A DNA stretch of 64,000 nt from Ignavibacteria bacterium (GTDB lineage: Bacteria > Bacteroidota > Ignavibacteria > Kapaibacteriales > Kapaibacteriaceae), in assembly GCA_013204605.1 (NCBI GenBank), contig JABMNI010000071.1, positions 36,876 through 100,875 of the forward strand, in the 5' to 3' direction. The notes beneath the pieces are model-generated. The model ran no database searches, was not told the origin of the DNA, and saw nothing but the letters and a program-made list of their open reading frames with translations. Each line of letters starts with the position of its first letter. The stretch's first letter is position 1. Shown in pieces: positions 36,043-44,608 of the stretch. The position numbers and the translations under genes were made by a program.

Positions 36043-38271
36043 ATGAGTGAGTCCCTCGAAAACAAGAGAATCCTGCCGTTGCAGTTCGTAAAAGGCGTTG
36101 GTCCTCGTCGTGCCGAGGCGCTCGCAAAGGAAGGGATAGTAGAGTACATCGATGCTGTTTTGCGTGTGCCAAGGGGCTACGTGGAACGCAGTGCAGTAAA
36201 ATCGATAGCCGAGGTACAACGAAACGCCGGACGCCACCACGACTCTCCTATGAGCGAGTTAACCGAGCTGGTAGTCACGGCCGAAACCTCCATAGTTGCC
36301 GAAGTAACAGACGTAGAAGAGCGTACCGTAGGCAGGAACCGTAAGATGTTGGTGGTTATGGTTACTGATCCTACTCGTGAATCTCTCGAACTGATCTACT
36401 GGAATAGAATTCCGTACTTCAAAAAATACTTCGAAGTTGGAGCCATCTATGAGATAAGCGGAACGCCCAGCTATGAGGGTCGGCGAAACACTGTTTCGTT
36501 TACGCATCCGGAAGTAGAAAAAATTACCACCGAAGATTTGGAACTCTATCAGCAGGGAGCCATCCTACCGAAGTACAGTCTCACGCAAGGGATGAGAAAC
36601 GTGGGAATCAATTCTAGGCTTCTCCACTCGATTGCCATGCAGGTCCTACCTGAGGTAGAGGCTGAACTTCGGGAGACTCTTCCTGATTCAATTCGCGCAA
36701 AACATCGTTTAATGAACCTGCCCACGGCTGTCCAAGAGTTGCACAATCCTACATCCATTCACAACATCTCGGTGGCACAGTACAGAATGAAGTTCGAAGA
36801 ACTGTTTTACTTCGAACTGATGTTAGCAACGCGTCATAATTCAAGACAAAACCCGGAGCGAGGGTTGAAATTCAACTCGCAAAGTGCGCGTGCTAGAACC
36901 TTGGTAGACAATTTAAAGTTCACGTTAACAAAGGCACAACGCCGGGTGATTAATGAAATCGTGAGTGATCTATCTTCCGGGCTGCCCATGAACAGGCTGT
37001 TGCAGGGCGATGTAGGCTCGGGTAAGACCATTGTGGCGCTGCTGTGCATGCTGTGCGCAATCGACAACGGATATCAAACCACGATAATGGTGCCAACAGA
37101 AATTTTGGCCGAGCAACATGCAAACACGATTAAAGCATTGGTAGCCGGACTTGATGTAAAGGTGGTAGAGCTGACCGGCGGCCAGCGCAAGAGTCTACGT
37201 AACGAAATCAAGAGCGAAATTGCCAGCGGCGAGGCTCAAATAATTGTGGGAACCCACGCATTGTTCGAAGCCGATATTGAGTATCACAAGTTGGGTCTGA
37301 TTGTAATTGATGAGCAACACAGGTTTGGAGTTGCTCAAAGAAGTTTGTTAAAGGGGCTAGGTGTTCGCTCCCACCAAGATGATGTTCGCTCGCCACATAT
37401 TCTGGTTATGTCGGCAACGCCGATTCCTCGAACACTTTCAATGACGTTGTATGGAGATTTGGATGTAAGCATTATTGATGAGCTTCCGGCAAACCGAAAA
37501 CCAATTCGGACCTCGGTAGTTTTTGAAAGTTCATTGTCGAACATTCATCAGTTCATTCGCGAAGAAGTGCAATTAGGAAGACAAGCCTTTGTAGTGTATC
37601 CGCTAGTTGAAAAAAGTGAAAAGATGGAGTTGAAAAGTGCGGTTGAACATCATAAAATTTTACAGGAACTCACGTTTCCAGATTTGAAGGTTGGGCTACT
37701 GCATGGACAAATGTTGTGGTATGAAAAAGAAGATGCCATGCGTGCGTTTCTGAATAAAGAGTACGATGTTATGGTGGCCACCACCGTTGTGGAAGTAGGT
37801 ATCGACATCGCAAACGCCTCCGTTATGCTGATTGAAAATGCGGAACGGTTCGGGTTGTCGCAACTGCACCAGTTGCGTGGACGCGTGGGGCGTGGCGCCG
37901 ACCAATCGTATTGTTTTTTGGCCACCAAGGACCATTTTAGGTACCAGATCTCAAAATCAAACACATCCGAAGACGGCGCGAAGGCTGCCACCAGATTAAA
38001 AACCATGGCCGAGACAAATGACGGATTCAAAATTGCCGAGGTTGATTTGGCGCTTCGGGGTCCAGGCGATATGATGGGCACCCGCCAATCAGGTCTGCCG
38101 GACTTTCAATTTGCAAATCTTGTAACCGATGTTCCAATAATAATCACGGCTCGCGAAGAAGCATTTGGGATGGTAGCAAACGATCCTAAATTGGCTCAAA
38201 CTGAGCACCGTGCAGTTCGAGAAAAATTGATTTCGTACTTCGATACTTCAAGCTTTTATTCGGTAGCGTAA
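36043..38271 (+). CDS. recG: ATP-dependent DNA helicase RecG
   Basis: Branch-migration helicase that regresses stalled forks. It has an N-terminal wedge/OB domain (AEVTDVEERTVGRN, YEISGTPSYEGRRN), then the helicase core: Walker A LLQGDVGSGKTIVALL, DEQH box (IVIDEQHRFGVAQR), MSATPIPRTLSMTLYG and VVEVGIDIANASVMLIENAERFG in split form, and motif VI LHQLRGRVGRGADQSYC. The C-terminal LRGPGDMMGTRQSG is also typical. The 742-residue length is slightly longer than in E. coli because of the N-terminus. It contains two copies of the AAGGGGCTA word (36171, 37351). Confidence 0.96.
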   Translation: MSESLENKRILPLQFVKGVGPRRAEALAKEGIVEYIDAVLRVPRGYVERSAVKSIAEVQRNAGRHHDSPMSELTELVVTAETSIVAEVTDVEERTVGRNRKMLVVMVTDPTRESLELIYWNRIPYFKKYFEVGAIYEISGTPSYEGRRNTVSFTHPEVEKITTEDLELYQQGAILPKYSLTQGMRNVGINSRLLHSIAMQVLPEVEAELRETLPDSIRAKHRLMNLPTAVQELHNPTSIHNISVAQYRMKFEELFYFELMLATRHNSRQNPERGLKFNSQSARARTLVDNLKFTLTKAQRRVINEIVSDLSSGLPMNRLLQGDVGSGKTIVALLCMLCAIDNGYQTTIMVPTEILAEQHANTIKALVAGLDVKVVELTGGQRKSLRNEIKSEIASGEAQIIVGTHALFEADIEYHKLGLIVIDEQHRFGVAQRSLLKGLGVRSHQDDVRSPHILVMSATPIPRTLSMTLYGDLDVSIIDELPANRKPIRTSVVFESSLSNIHQFIREEVQLGRQAFVVYPLVEKSEKMELKSAVEHHKILQELTFPDLKVGLLHGQMLWYEKEDAMRAFLNKEYDVMVATTVVEVGIDIANASVMLIENAERFGLSQLHQLRGRVGRGADQSYCFLATKDHFRYQISKSNTSEDGAKAATRLKTMAETNDGFKIAEVDLALRGPGDMMGTRQSGLPDFQFANLVTDVPIIITAREEAFGMVANDPKLAQTEHRAVREKLISYFDTSSFYSVA

Positions 38272-38280
38272 TTTTGTCAA

Positions 38281-38982
38281 ATGATTAGTCAAATTCCCAA
38301 AATAGATGTGAATGTCAATCCGTTACGGGAATCCTTCAACGTAAGCGAGATATTTTACTCAATACAAGGCGAAGGAAGTCGTGCGGGTTTGCCCTGCACA
38401 TTTGTTCGACTTCAAGGCTGTAAACTTCGATGTACGTGGTGCGATACACCGTATGCGCTCGATCATCGAAAGCAAGAAATGATAATGTCGGGTCAGCAGA
38501 TCCTTGACCGCATCAAAGAAATTGGCTGCCACTTCATTGAGTTTACTGGGGGTGAGCCCCTTGAACAAACAGCATCCATTCCGTTAATGAAATTACTGTG
38601 TGATGAAGGGTATGTAGTAGCGGTTGAGACAGGGGGCCATGTGGATATATCACATGTTGATGAGCGCGTGATTCGAATTTTGGATGTGAAGTGTCCGGAT
38701 TCGAAGATGGACAGCCTTAACTTTTTGCCGAACCTCGACGTTATTTCGCAGCGTGATGAAGTGAAGTTTGTGATTGCATCGAAGGCTGATTATGATTGGG
38801 CAGTGGACATGATGAACACGTACAAACTGACATCAAAGGCCGGGGTGGTACTGTTCTCGGCTGCGTATCCTACACTTGCGCATGTGGAGCTTGTGCAGTG
38901 GATGTTAGCCGACAAGTTGCCGGTACGATTTCAACTTCAGATGCACAAGTACATCTGGGATCCAGCTACGAGGGGCGTGTAA
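38281..38982 (+). CDS. queE: 7-carboxy-7-deazaguanine synthase
   Basis: Radical-SAM enzyme that makes the deazaguanine core of queuosine from 6-carboxy-tetrahydropterin. The cluster ligands are Cys47, Cys51 and Cys54 (GCKLRCTWCDTPYALD). SAM-binding elements follow (IEFTGGEPLEQ, VAVETGGHV), and the C-terminal LQMHKYIWDP is a strong family marker. FYSIQGEGSRAGLPC at the N-terminus is also characteristic. The length of 233 residues is normal. No other que genes are in the window. Its stop overlaps the next ATG by one base. Confidence 0.94.
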   Translation: MISQIPKIDVNVNPLRESFNVSEIFYSIQGEGSRAGLPCTFVRLQGCKLRCTWCDTPYALDHRKQEMIMSGQQILDRIKEIGCHFIEFTGGEPLEQTASIPLMKLLCDEGYVVAVETGGHVDISHVDERVIRILDVKCPDSKMDSLNFLPNLDVISQRDEVKFVIASKADYDWAVDMMNTYKLTSKAGVVLFSAAYPTLAHVELVQWMLADKLPVRFQLQMHKYIWDPATRGV

Positions 38983-39878
38983 TGAGTAAGATGAGTGTTA
39001 TGAGAAAGATGCGTCTGCCGCTATTGAGTTTTGCGTGTATATCGATGGTTTGCCTTTCAAATCTTAACGCGCAGACAATGGTAAATGGTTCGGGTTTGTT
39101 GGCGGATTTCATACAGCCGGAACCTTATAGTGCGTTGAATTCAACGGGGGATGAATTTGGGATTTCGTTCGATGCGGCGAGTGGTAACATACTGTATACC
39201 ACCACGGTAGGCGGAACCTCTTCGGTTTGGAAAGTAAAATTCAGTAACGAAATCGAAATGGGACAGCCCCTTTCAGGAAATTTTAACAGCAATGGAGCGC
39301 ATCGCGCCTGCGTTTCAATGGGTACCAATGGTGAAGGCGTGGGTGTGGCATTTACGTCGGGGTTAACTCAAGCTAATCCCTCGATTTATACGGTTTTGAG
39401 GGAGAACGGCCACTTCAATCTTGGGCACGAAGTTGTTGAACTCGCGTGCGATTGCTTTACGTCATTCCCAACGCTTTCTCCGGATGGAACGCGCATTGTT
39501 TTCGCATCAAACCGTAACGGCGGGGCTGGTGGGGTTGACCTCTGGGTATCGGATAGACGATCAGGATTAGATTGGTCCCCGCCGGTATTACTCAGTTCTT
39601 CTTTGAACTCCGTTGGCGATGAAATTTCGCCGGTATTTGTTTCGAACGACTCCTTGTTGTACGCATCCAACGGGTATGGCGGCAAGGGTGGCTTCGACAT
39701 CTATCTCAGTGTCTTGCGGGAAGGGGCTTGGCAGGAACCGGAACCCCTGGCGTGGTTGAACTCGGAATTCGATGACTCCGATTGCATACTACTTCCTAAC
39801 GGTGCGCTAATGTTTGCATCCAACCGGCCCGGGGGGAAGGGTGGATTCGACATTTGGATTGCGAGAGTTAGGAATTAA
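38982..39878 (+). CDS. Secreted PD40 (TolB-like) beta-propeller protein
   Basis: From the ATG at 38982 (TAATG overlap with queE) the product is 298 residues with a basic start and signal sequence (MRKMRLPLLSFACISMVCLSNLNA). It contains WD40-like PD40 repeats (PTLSPDGTRIVFASNRNGGAGGVDLWVS in split form, PVFVSNDSLLYASNGYGGKGGFDIYLS, CILLPNGALMFASNRPGGKGGFDIW). Such modules usually occur in OmpA-family envelope proteins, but here there is no OmpA domain. A longer frame starting at 38796 exists, but it lies inside queE and is rejected. Likely periplasmic or surface-exposed; function unknown. Confidence 0.82.
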   Translation: MSKMSVMRKMRLPLLSFACISMVCLSNLNAQTMVNGSGLLADFIQPEPYSALNSTGDEFGISFDAASGNILYTTTVGGTSSVWKVKFSNEIEMGQPLSGNFNSNGAHRACVSMGTNGEGVGVAFTSGLTQANPSIYTVLRENGHFNLGHEVVELACDCFTSFPTLSPDGTRIVFASNRNGGAGGVDLWVSDRRSGLDWSPPVLLSSSLNSVGDEISPVFVSNDSLLYASNGYGGKGGFDIYLSVLREGAWQEPEPLAWLNSEFDDSDCILLPNGALMFASNRPGGKGGFDIWIARVRN

Positions 39879-40060
39879 GAATTAAGAATTACGAGTCCCG
39901 AGCGCGACGAGGGACGAACTTTCAATCATGGTACCGTACTAGCGCATAACCTTTCGCTGCTCATCAATTAGCATGCGCTCGCCATAAACCATTCGCATGC
40001 AGCTCGCGCTAAACTGAGTGGCCCATGTACGGGAAGAACGTGATCGAATACTAAGGCTAC
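39879..40060. other. Gap with a short AT-rich triplicate
   Basis: Just after the PD40 gene stop the sequence repeats GAATTAA three times (39870-39890). A 5-bp GTCCC/GGGAC inverted repeat follows around 39896-39916. No gene, promoter or RNA is recognisable in the remaining bases before the lipoprotein terminator. Confidence 0.4.
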
Positions 40061-40094
40061 AAAAAAAAAGGGTCAGCGAAACGCTAACCCTTTT
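40061..40094 (-). terminator. Rho-independent terminator of the lipoprotein gene
   Basis: AAAAGGGT-c-AGCG (40066-40078) pairs with CGCT-a-ACCCTTTT (40082-40094), with a three-base loop and one mismatch. On the minus strand it is followed by a U-run (A's at 40061-40069). It lies 25 bases after the stop of the minus-strand gene at 40119. Confidence 0.85.
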
Positions 40095-40118
40095 GAAAAA
40101 ATCTATTGCGAAGAAAAT

Positions 40119-40904
40119 TTAGCTTACAATTTTGTACTTGATAACGGCAGTTCTATAGCCCGGTATATCGAAGCCGAAACCCAAGGCTGCAACAGTGACC
40201 GTGGATGGCTGTTGTATTTGCTTGACCAAGCCGACGCCCTTACCCAACCAAATTTCAGATGAGAAACTAACAGGGATTGGAACAACGGCAATGCCGATAT
40301 TGATGTACATCGTGATATTGTACGTCATTTGATACTTAATGGTCTCAACCAATGCTCCATTTATCGTAAGGTTTTCAGTGCCATTCTTTTTGCATTTCAC
40401 TGAAACACCAACGTCAGCTTTCAACGCCGTACCATTGTAGTCTATGTCTAGGTTACTCACCGAGTCAGTAATAGCAGTCCATTCAGCAGTAGCGTTTTGA
40501 TCAGCGATAAGCGTCCATCTGGTGCCAAGACTAACGCCATCAACACCAGGAACCGAAGCGGCAGATAGATCTAAAAATAGATAAATCTTAGCGCCATCTT
40601 CAGCAACATAATTGGTATCAGTAGGTGCACCGTTTAAGTATGTAACCATCACAACGGCGGTTTTCGTTAAACCCTTAGAGTCTGTTTTCGACTCCTTGCC
40701 AGTTACAACCGTACTGTCTTCATACGGCTCAACTTCACTTACAACACCAGTTGCGCTGTCCTTTTCGAGGGTCACGTTGGAATTAATGAAATACGTGCCA
40801 GTTGTGGAAACTAAGTAAGAAGAAGTGCCAGCTGGTGTGGTAGAGCTGCTACAGCCAGCTATAACTATAGCCGCAAATGATACAGCCAATAAAAAACGAA
40901 ACAT
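40119..40904 (-). CDS. Lipoprotein of unknown function
   Basis: A 261-residue protein with a clear lipobox (MFRFLLAVSFAAIVIAGC; Cys18), followed by a Ser/Thr-rich linker (SSSTTPAGTSS) and a beta-strand-rich body (YFINSNVTLEKDSATG, TAVVMVTYLNGAPTDTNYV, ISFSSEIW-type strands near the end as PVSFSSEIWLGKG). The C-terminus resembles the LolA/LolB-like or DUF4412-type barrels seen in Bacteroidota lipoproteins, but no family is certain. Single gene with its own terminator and no obvious partners. Confidence 0.78.
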   Translation of the reverse strand: MFRFLLAVSFAAIVIAGCSSSTTPAGTSSYLVSTTGTYFINSNVTLEKDSATGVVSEVEPYEDSTVVTGKESKTDSKGLTKTAVVMVTYLNGAPTDTNYVAEDGAKIYLFLDLSAASVPGVDGVSLGTRWTLIADQNATAEWTAITDSVSNLDIDYNGTALKADVGVSVKCKKNGTENLTINGALVETIKYQMTYNITMYINIGIAVVPIPVSFSSEIWLGKGVGLVKQIQQPSTVTVAALGFGFDIPGYRTAVIKYKIVS

Positions 40905-41004
40905 ACAATCTCCAATTTAAAATGACGTGGGATGACCTACTGGTTTCGTAGGGTTGTATACGCCTGACGTGGGATTGTCAATCTCCAACTACGTAACAAA
41001 TTCG

Positions 41005-41086
41005 CGGAGGGCGAGGGAGTCGAACTCTCACAGGCTTACGCCCGGCGGTTTTCAAGACCGCTGCAATACCATTATGCGAGCCCTCC
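41005..41086 (-). tRNA. tRNA-Ser (anticodon UGA)
   Basis: On the minus strand the acceptor GGAGGGC (5' end at 41086) pairs with GCCCTCC (41006-41012). The anticodon arm reads GCGGT-CTTGAAA-ACCGC, giving anticodon TGA. An extended variable arm and a normal T-arm (GAGAG-TTCGACT-CCC) follow. The CCA end is not encoded. About 82 nt, consistent with a class II serine tRNA. Confidence 0.93.
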
Positions 41087-41184
41087 AGAACCGCAAATAT
41101 ACGGAATTTGTTAAAATGAAAACGAAAATGTAAATGAAAATGTTTGGAAATGGGTTTGAGAACGAGATTGAGAAATGGTAGAGA

Positions 41185-42183
41185 TTACAGATTCAAGAAA
41201 TCACGGACTGTTCCCGAAAACAATTGTTCCTTGGTGACATCTGACAAATCCGTCATGTGTTCAATGAACTCACCATGGTGTAAGTCGCCCAACGGGAAAG
41301 GGTAGTCCGTGCCATAGGCTATTCGGTTTGCACCCATTACAGAAATCAAGAATCTTAGTGCATCGGCATTATGAGTTATGCCGTCAACATAAAACCGCCC
41401 AATGTATTCTTGTGGGTCGGAAACATCATGCACGTTGCACAGATCGGGGCGGGCGTGGTAGCCATGTGAAATTCGACTTACAGTAAAAGGAAACGTTCCA
41501 CCTGCGTGAGCGAACATCACTTTGAGTTTTGGGAATTTGTCAAACACACCGCCAAAAATCATCGAGGTGATTGCCAATGTAGTTTCTGCAGGCATGCCAA
41601 CCAGCCATTGCTGAAAGTAACTTGAGGTTCTGTCTGCGCCTAACATTTCCCATGGGTGTACAAATATCGAAATGTTGTTTTCTTCAGCCGCCTGCCACAG
41701 CGGATGAAAAATTGGATCATCGAGGTTTTGACCGTTAATATTCGATCCGATCTCTACTCCGGGGAAGCCCAGCTCATTCTTACATCGCAACATTTCCTGT
41801 ATGGAAAGATCGACGTCCTGCAACGGAAGCGTACCCAGACCAATAAATCGTCCCGGGTGGTCCCGCACAACGCCAGCTAGATGGTCGTTCAAAAAACCAG
41901 ACCACCAAGCACCATCGGCGGGCTTCGCCCAATACGAAAACAGCACGGGCACTGTGCATAGGACCATGGTGCTGACATTGTATGTATCCATGTCGACCAA
42001 AATGGATTTCGGATCCCAACAATTTTCTTCGATCTCCCGAAAGAACAAGCCATCATCTCGCATCATGCGAGCCTTTCCCTCAGCAAAATGGTCCAGCGTA
42101 ATAAACCCGCCGTACCCAAATTTGTCTTTCAGCGATGGCCATGTTTTTGGCAGAATATGCGCATGCGAATCGATTTTAATCAT
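41185..42183 (-). CDS. nbaD: 2-amino-3-carboxymuconate-6-semialdehyde decarboxylase (ACMSD)
   Basis: Zinc amidohydrolase-fold decarboxylase that takes the ring-opened product of 3-hydroxyanthranilate oxidation to 2-aminomuconate semialdehyde, steering tryptophan carbon away from NAD and into catabolism. The metal ligands are visible: IDSHAHILP (HxH), IFVHPWEM, MFAHAGGTFPF and AYGTDYPFPLG. I set the start at the ATG at 42183, which overlaps the stop of the dioxygenase gene (ATGA); a longer frame from 42222 would run inside that gene. Length about 332 residues, as in the family. Coupled with the dioxygenase that makes its substrate. Confidence 0.93.
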   Translation of the reverse strand: MIKIDSHAHILPKTWPSLKDKFGYGGFITLDHFAEGKARMMRDDGLFFREIEENCWDPKSILVDMDTYNVSTMVLCTVPVLFSYWAKPADGAWWSGFLNDHLAGVVRDHPGRFIGLGTLPLQDVDLSIQEMLRCKNELGFPGVEIGSNINGQNLDDPIFHPLWQAAEENNISIFVHPWEMLGADRTSSYFQQWLVGMPAETTLAITSMIFGGVFDKFPKLKVMFAHAGGTFPFTVSRISHGYHARPDLCNVHDVSDPQEYIGRFYVDGITHNADALRFLISVMGANRIAYGTDYPFPLGDLHHGEFIEHMTDLSDVTKEQLFSGTVRDFLNL

Positions 42184-42707
42184 GCTTCGGCCTTGACTGG
42201 GGCCTGTATTACTGTCCCACATTTTTTGCAGGTACAGTGCTCGATATTGTTGTAAAACCTATCAAACAACGGCGGCAGTTGCGTAACAATATTCTTCAAC
42301 GGCAAAAACTCTTCATACAATTTCTCGCCGCAATTCTCACAGAACCACATAAACGCATCGAGCTCTTTTTCTTCGCGTTTTCGCTCGATAACCATTCCAA
42401 CTGTATTAGCCGGACGCTGTGGAGAGTGCGGAGTTTTAGGTGGCAATAAAAATATTTCACCCTCCTTTATATGTATGGTAAGGGGCTTTCCATCTTCAAT
42501 CACATTGACTGAAATATCCCCCTCTATCTGAAAGAAGAACTCTTCGCCTTCATTATAATGGTAGTCTTTCCGAGCGTTGGGTCCGCCAACTACCATCACC
42601 ATAAAATCCGTGTCTTCGAACACCAGCGCATTACCAACAGGAGGTTTTAAAATATCCCTGTGTTCATCAATCCATTTTTTAATGTTCATTGGCCGAGCAA
42701 TTGCCAT
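42180..42707 (-). CDS. nbaC: 3-hydroxyanthranilate 3,4-dioxygenase
   Basis: Non-heme iron enzyme that opens the ring of 3-hydroxyanthranilate in the kynurenine pathway. Cupin iron ligands are seen in DYHYNEGEEFFFQIEGD (His and Glu) and PPKTPHSPQRP (second His). The C-terminal rubredoxin-like iron site of the bacterial and yeast type is present: CENCGEKL and CTCKKCG. 175 residues, the usual bacterial length. Operon with ACMSD (4-base overlap). The other kynurenine genes (dioxygenase, kynureninase, monooxygenase) are not in the window. The divergent SDR gene starts 92 bp away. Confidence 0.96.
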   Translation of the reverse strand: MAIARPMNIKKWIDEHRDILKPPVGNALVFEDTDFMVMVVGGPNARKDYHYNEGEEFFFQIEGDISVNVIEDGKPLTIHIKEGEIFLLPPKTPHSPQRPANTVGMVIERKREEKELDAFMWFCENCGEKLYEEFLPLKNIVTQLPPLFDRFYNNIEHCTCKKCGTVIQAPVKAEA

Positions 42708-42799
42708 ACGATACCTCGTTCAGATGATAGTTTTGTCAGATGATAGTTTTGTACTATTCAAAAGTATCACTTCACACAGTACTACGAGTTAGGAAAACA

Positions 42800-43591
42800 A
42801 TGGCAATGGAATTAACAGGCTACAAAGCCTTGGTGGGAGGAGCCTCAAAAGGCATCGGGAAAGCCTCGGCAGAAGCACTTGCTGCCTCTGGTGCGTCGGT
42901 TACCTTGATGGCCAGGTCGGCTGAAACACTTCAACAAGTGCTGGAAGGGTTAGACACCTCCGTTGGACAGAAACACCACGCGTTAGTGGCAGATGTGTCG
43001 GACCTAAACGGACTCACAAGTGCTGTGGAGAAACATGTGGAAAAAATCGGATCTATCCACATAGTTGTTAACAACACTGCCGGACCGCCTGCTGGAAAGC
43101 TTGTGGATAGTGATGTGGACAGCATACAGCAAGCCTTTAATAATCATATCCTTGCAGCCCATGTATTAATGCGATTATTGGTACCGGGCATGATGGTGGA
43201 AAAGTTCGGGAGGTTTATCAACATTATATCCACATCTGTTAAACAACCGATTGCTGGATTGGGTGTGAGCAACACAATTCGAGGGGGTATGGCAAGTTGG
43301 TCAAAAACGCTTGCAACAGAGTTGGGTCCACACGGAATAACCGTAAACAATGTATTGCCTGGGGCAACTGAAACCGAACGCCTTGCCAGTATAATTAGCA
43401 AGCAGGCCAGTACACGCGGAAAAACTGAGCAGGAAATTGTCGAAAAAATGGTACTCGACATTCCAGTTGGTCGTTTCGCGGCGGCACACGAAATTGGCAA
43501 CGCAGTGCTATTTTTAGCATCACCAAATGCGGGCTATATCAATGGTACGAGTATACTTGTCGATGGCGGACGCACCAAAGCCTTAAGCTGA
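42800..43591 (+). CDS. SDR-family oxidoreductase-like protein with atypical active site
   Basis: A 263-residue short-chain dehydrogenase fold from the ATG at 42800 (MAMELTGYKALVGGASKG); the frame is open back to 42740 but the extra residues do not fit. The nucleotide loop is VGGASKGIGKASAEAL instead of TGxxxGxG-type TG, and the NNTAGPP segment replaces NNAG. The catalytic YxxxK is missing: where it should lie, the sequence reads ISTSVKQPIAGLGVSNTIRGG, with Ser and Arg in place of Tyr and Lys. This matches a known group of BKR-like SDRs with an altered catalytic tetrad. The gene is divergent from the 3-hydroxyanthranilate genes, so a role in that pathway is possible but unproven. Confidence 0.85.
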   Translation: MAMELTGYKALVGGASKGIGKASAEALAASGASVTLMARSAETLQQVLEGLDTSVGQKHHALVADVSDLNGLTSAVEKHVEKIGSIHIVVNNTAGPPAGKLVDSDVDSIQQAFNNHILAAHVLMRLLVPGMMVEKFGRFINIISTSVKQPIAGLGVSNTIRGGMASWSKTLATELGPHGITVNNVLPGATETERLASIISKQASTRGKTEQEIVEKMVLDIPVGRFAAAHEIGNAVLFLASPNAGYINGTSILVDGGRTKALS

Positions 43592-43829
43592 ACCCACAAG
43601 TTATTCACTTAGTGTGGATAACTGGTTGAATAAATATGTGCTTTTTAACCCTCTCTATGTTGCTTTACGTTCCAACAAACTTTACCTTTGCGATGGTTGT
43701 AAGCCGTTGCAGATAGAAGGGATATCAACTGCCGGTCAAGAAAACTTGACCGGGGGGAAGCAGACGTCTCGGTGAAGTTGTCCACAGGTGTGAATAACGA
43801 TACCGAGTTATCCACAGGGAAAGGCATGT
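43592..43829. other. DnaA-box cluster: candidate oriC or DnaA-controlled promoter
   Basis: This non-coding gap holds three exact TTATNCACA boxes: 43613-43621 (minus, TTATCCACA), 43789-43797 (minus, TTATTCACA) and 43808-43816 (plus, TTATCCACA). Two more have one mismatch: 43601-43609 (plus, TTATTCACT) and 43778-43786 (plus, TTGTCCACA). By chance such a gap should hold about 0.007 exact boxes. An AT-rich stretch (43625-43648) lies between the outer boxes. A perfect 9-bp hairpin, CCGGTCAAG (43732-43740) with CTTGACCGG (43745-43753), and an AGACGTCT palindrome (43762-43769) are also present. It sits directly upstream of ftsQ. No dnaA gene is nearby, so the origin role is an inference. Confidence 0.6.
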
Positions 43830-44588
43830 ATGATTAGAGGAAGTAGCAGCACTATTTCTACAGGTGGTCGACGTCGATCATCGGGGGTTGTGTTTGCGCT
43901 ACTCGTTGTTGGGTTTCTGGGGTTGGCTGCTGGGCAGTGGCAATCCAGGCAAACAGTACGATCTGTCGAATTTGTCGGCGTCAGTGGCTTGAGCTCTAGA
44001 TTATTGCACGCACAGGTCGACACCCTGGTTGGAGTCGAACTCCGAAACGTCTCACTAGCCGATGTTAGAATCGCTGTCGAGCGCATTCCCTTCATTGCTT
44101 CTGCCACTGTTTACGTTACCGGGGTGAGCTCCATTTCCATTGATGTAACAGAGCGGCAGCCTGTCGCAATGTTGATGACCAATCAAGGTTGCCTTTGTTA
44201 TGTGGACGTTACGGGCACGGTACTACCTCATACCGATGCTACAAATGTTCATGATGTTCCCGTTTTGTGTTGTACTGATGGTTTGCAACTTTCATCAGCT
44301 CAAATTTGCACAGCCGCTAAAGTCTTAGAAGCCGCAACTAATAATCTTGATCCATTGTTGTCGGGTACGATTTCAGAATTGCGCGTGCACGCGGCCTCCG
44401 GACGAATGATGATTACAACAGACAAAACTACTTGGAAGTTAGGATCCGTTTCAGTTGACAGAATGCAACAAATGTTTGCGGATCTCAACGTGTTTTGGAG
44501 TGGTACCGGACGACATCTCGACAACAGAGTTTATTCGACCATCGATCTACGATGGAAAAATCACGTTATAGTTCAAAAAGCTAGTTAA
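43830..44588 (+). CDS. ftsQ: Cell division protein FtsQ/DivIB
   Basis: Bitopic divisome protein linking FtsA/FtsZ to septal peptidoglycan synthesis. 252 residues: a short basic cytosolic tail with GGRRRSS, one membrane helix (VVFALLVVGFLGLAAG), then a periplasmic POTRA domain (VRSVEFVGVSGLSSRLL, IPFIASATVYVTGVSSISIDVTERQPVAML in split form, CYVDVTGTVLP) and a beta domain. Sequence conservation is weak, as usual for FtsQ; the position before ftsA and ftsZ confirms it. The last DnaA box ends 13 bases before its ATG, so transcription may respond to DnaA. Gap to ftsA is 20 bases. Confidence 0.92.
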   Translation: MIRGSSSTISTGGRRRSSGVVFALLVVGFLGLAAGQWQSRQTVRSVEFVGVSGLSSRLLHAQVDTLVGVELRNVSLADVRIAVERIPFIASATVYVTGVSSISIDVTERQPVAMLMTNQGCLCYVDVTGTVLPHTDATNVHDVPVLCCTDGLQLSSAQICTAAKVLEAATNNLDPLLSGTISELRVHAASGRMMITTDKTTWKLGSVSVDRMQQMFADLNVFWSGTGRHLDNRVYSTIDLRWKNHVIVQKAS

Positions 44589-44608
44589 CAATTGCACACC
44601 CAATTGTA

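Noticed and set aside
37650..38081. 143-codon minus-strand frame within recG
   Set aside because: Mirror frame of a well-conserved helicase domain; the conserved motifs are on the plus strand.
38796..38981. Upstream extension of the PD40 protein gene
   Set aside because: It lies inside queE; the signal peptide starts only at the ATGs from 38982 onward.
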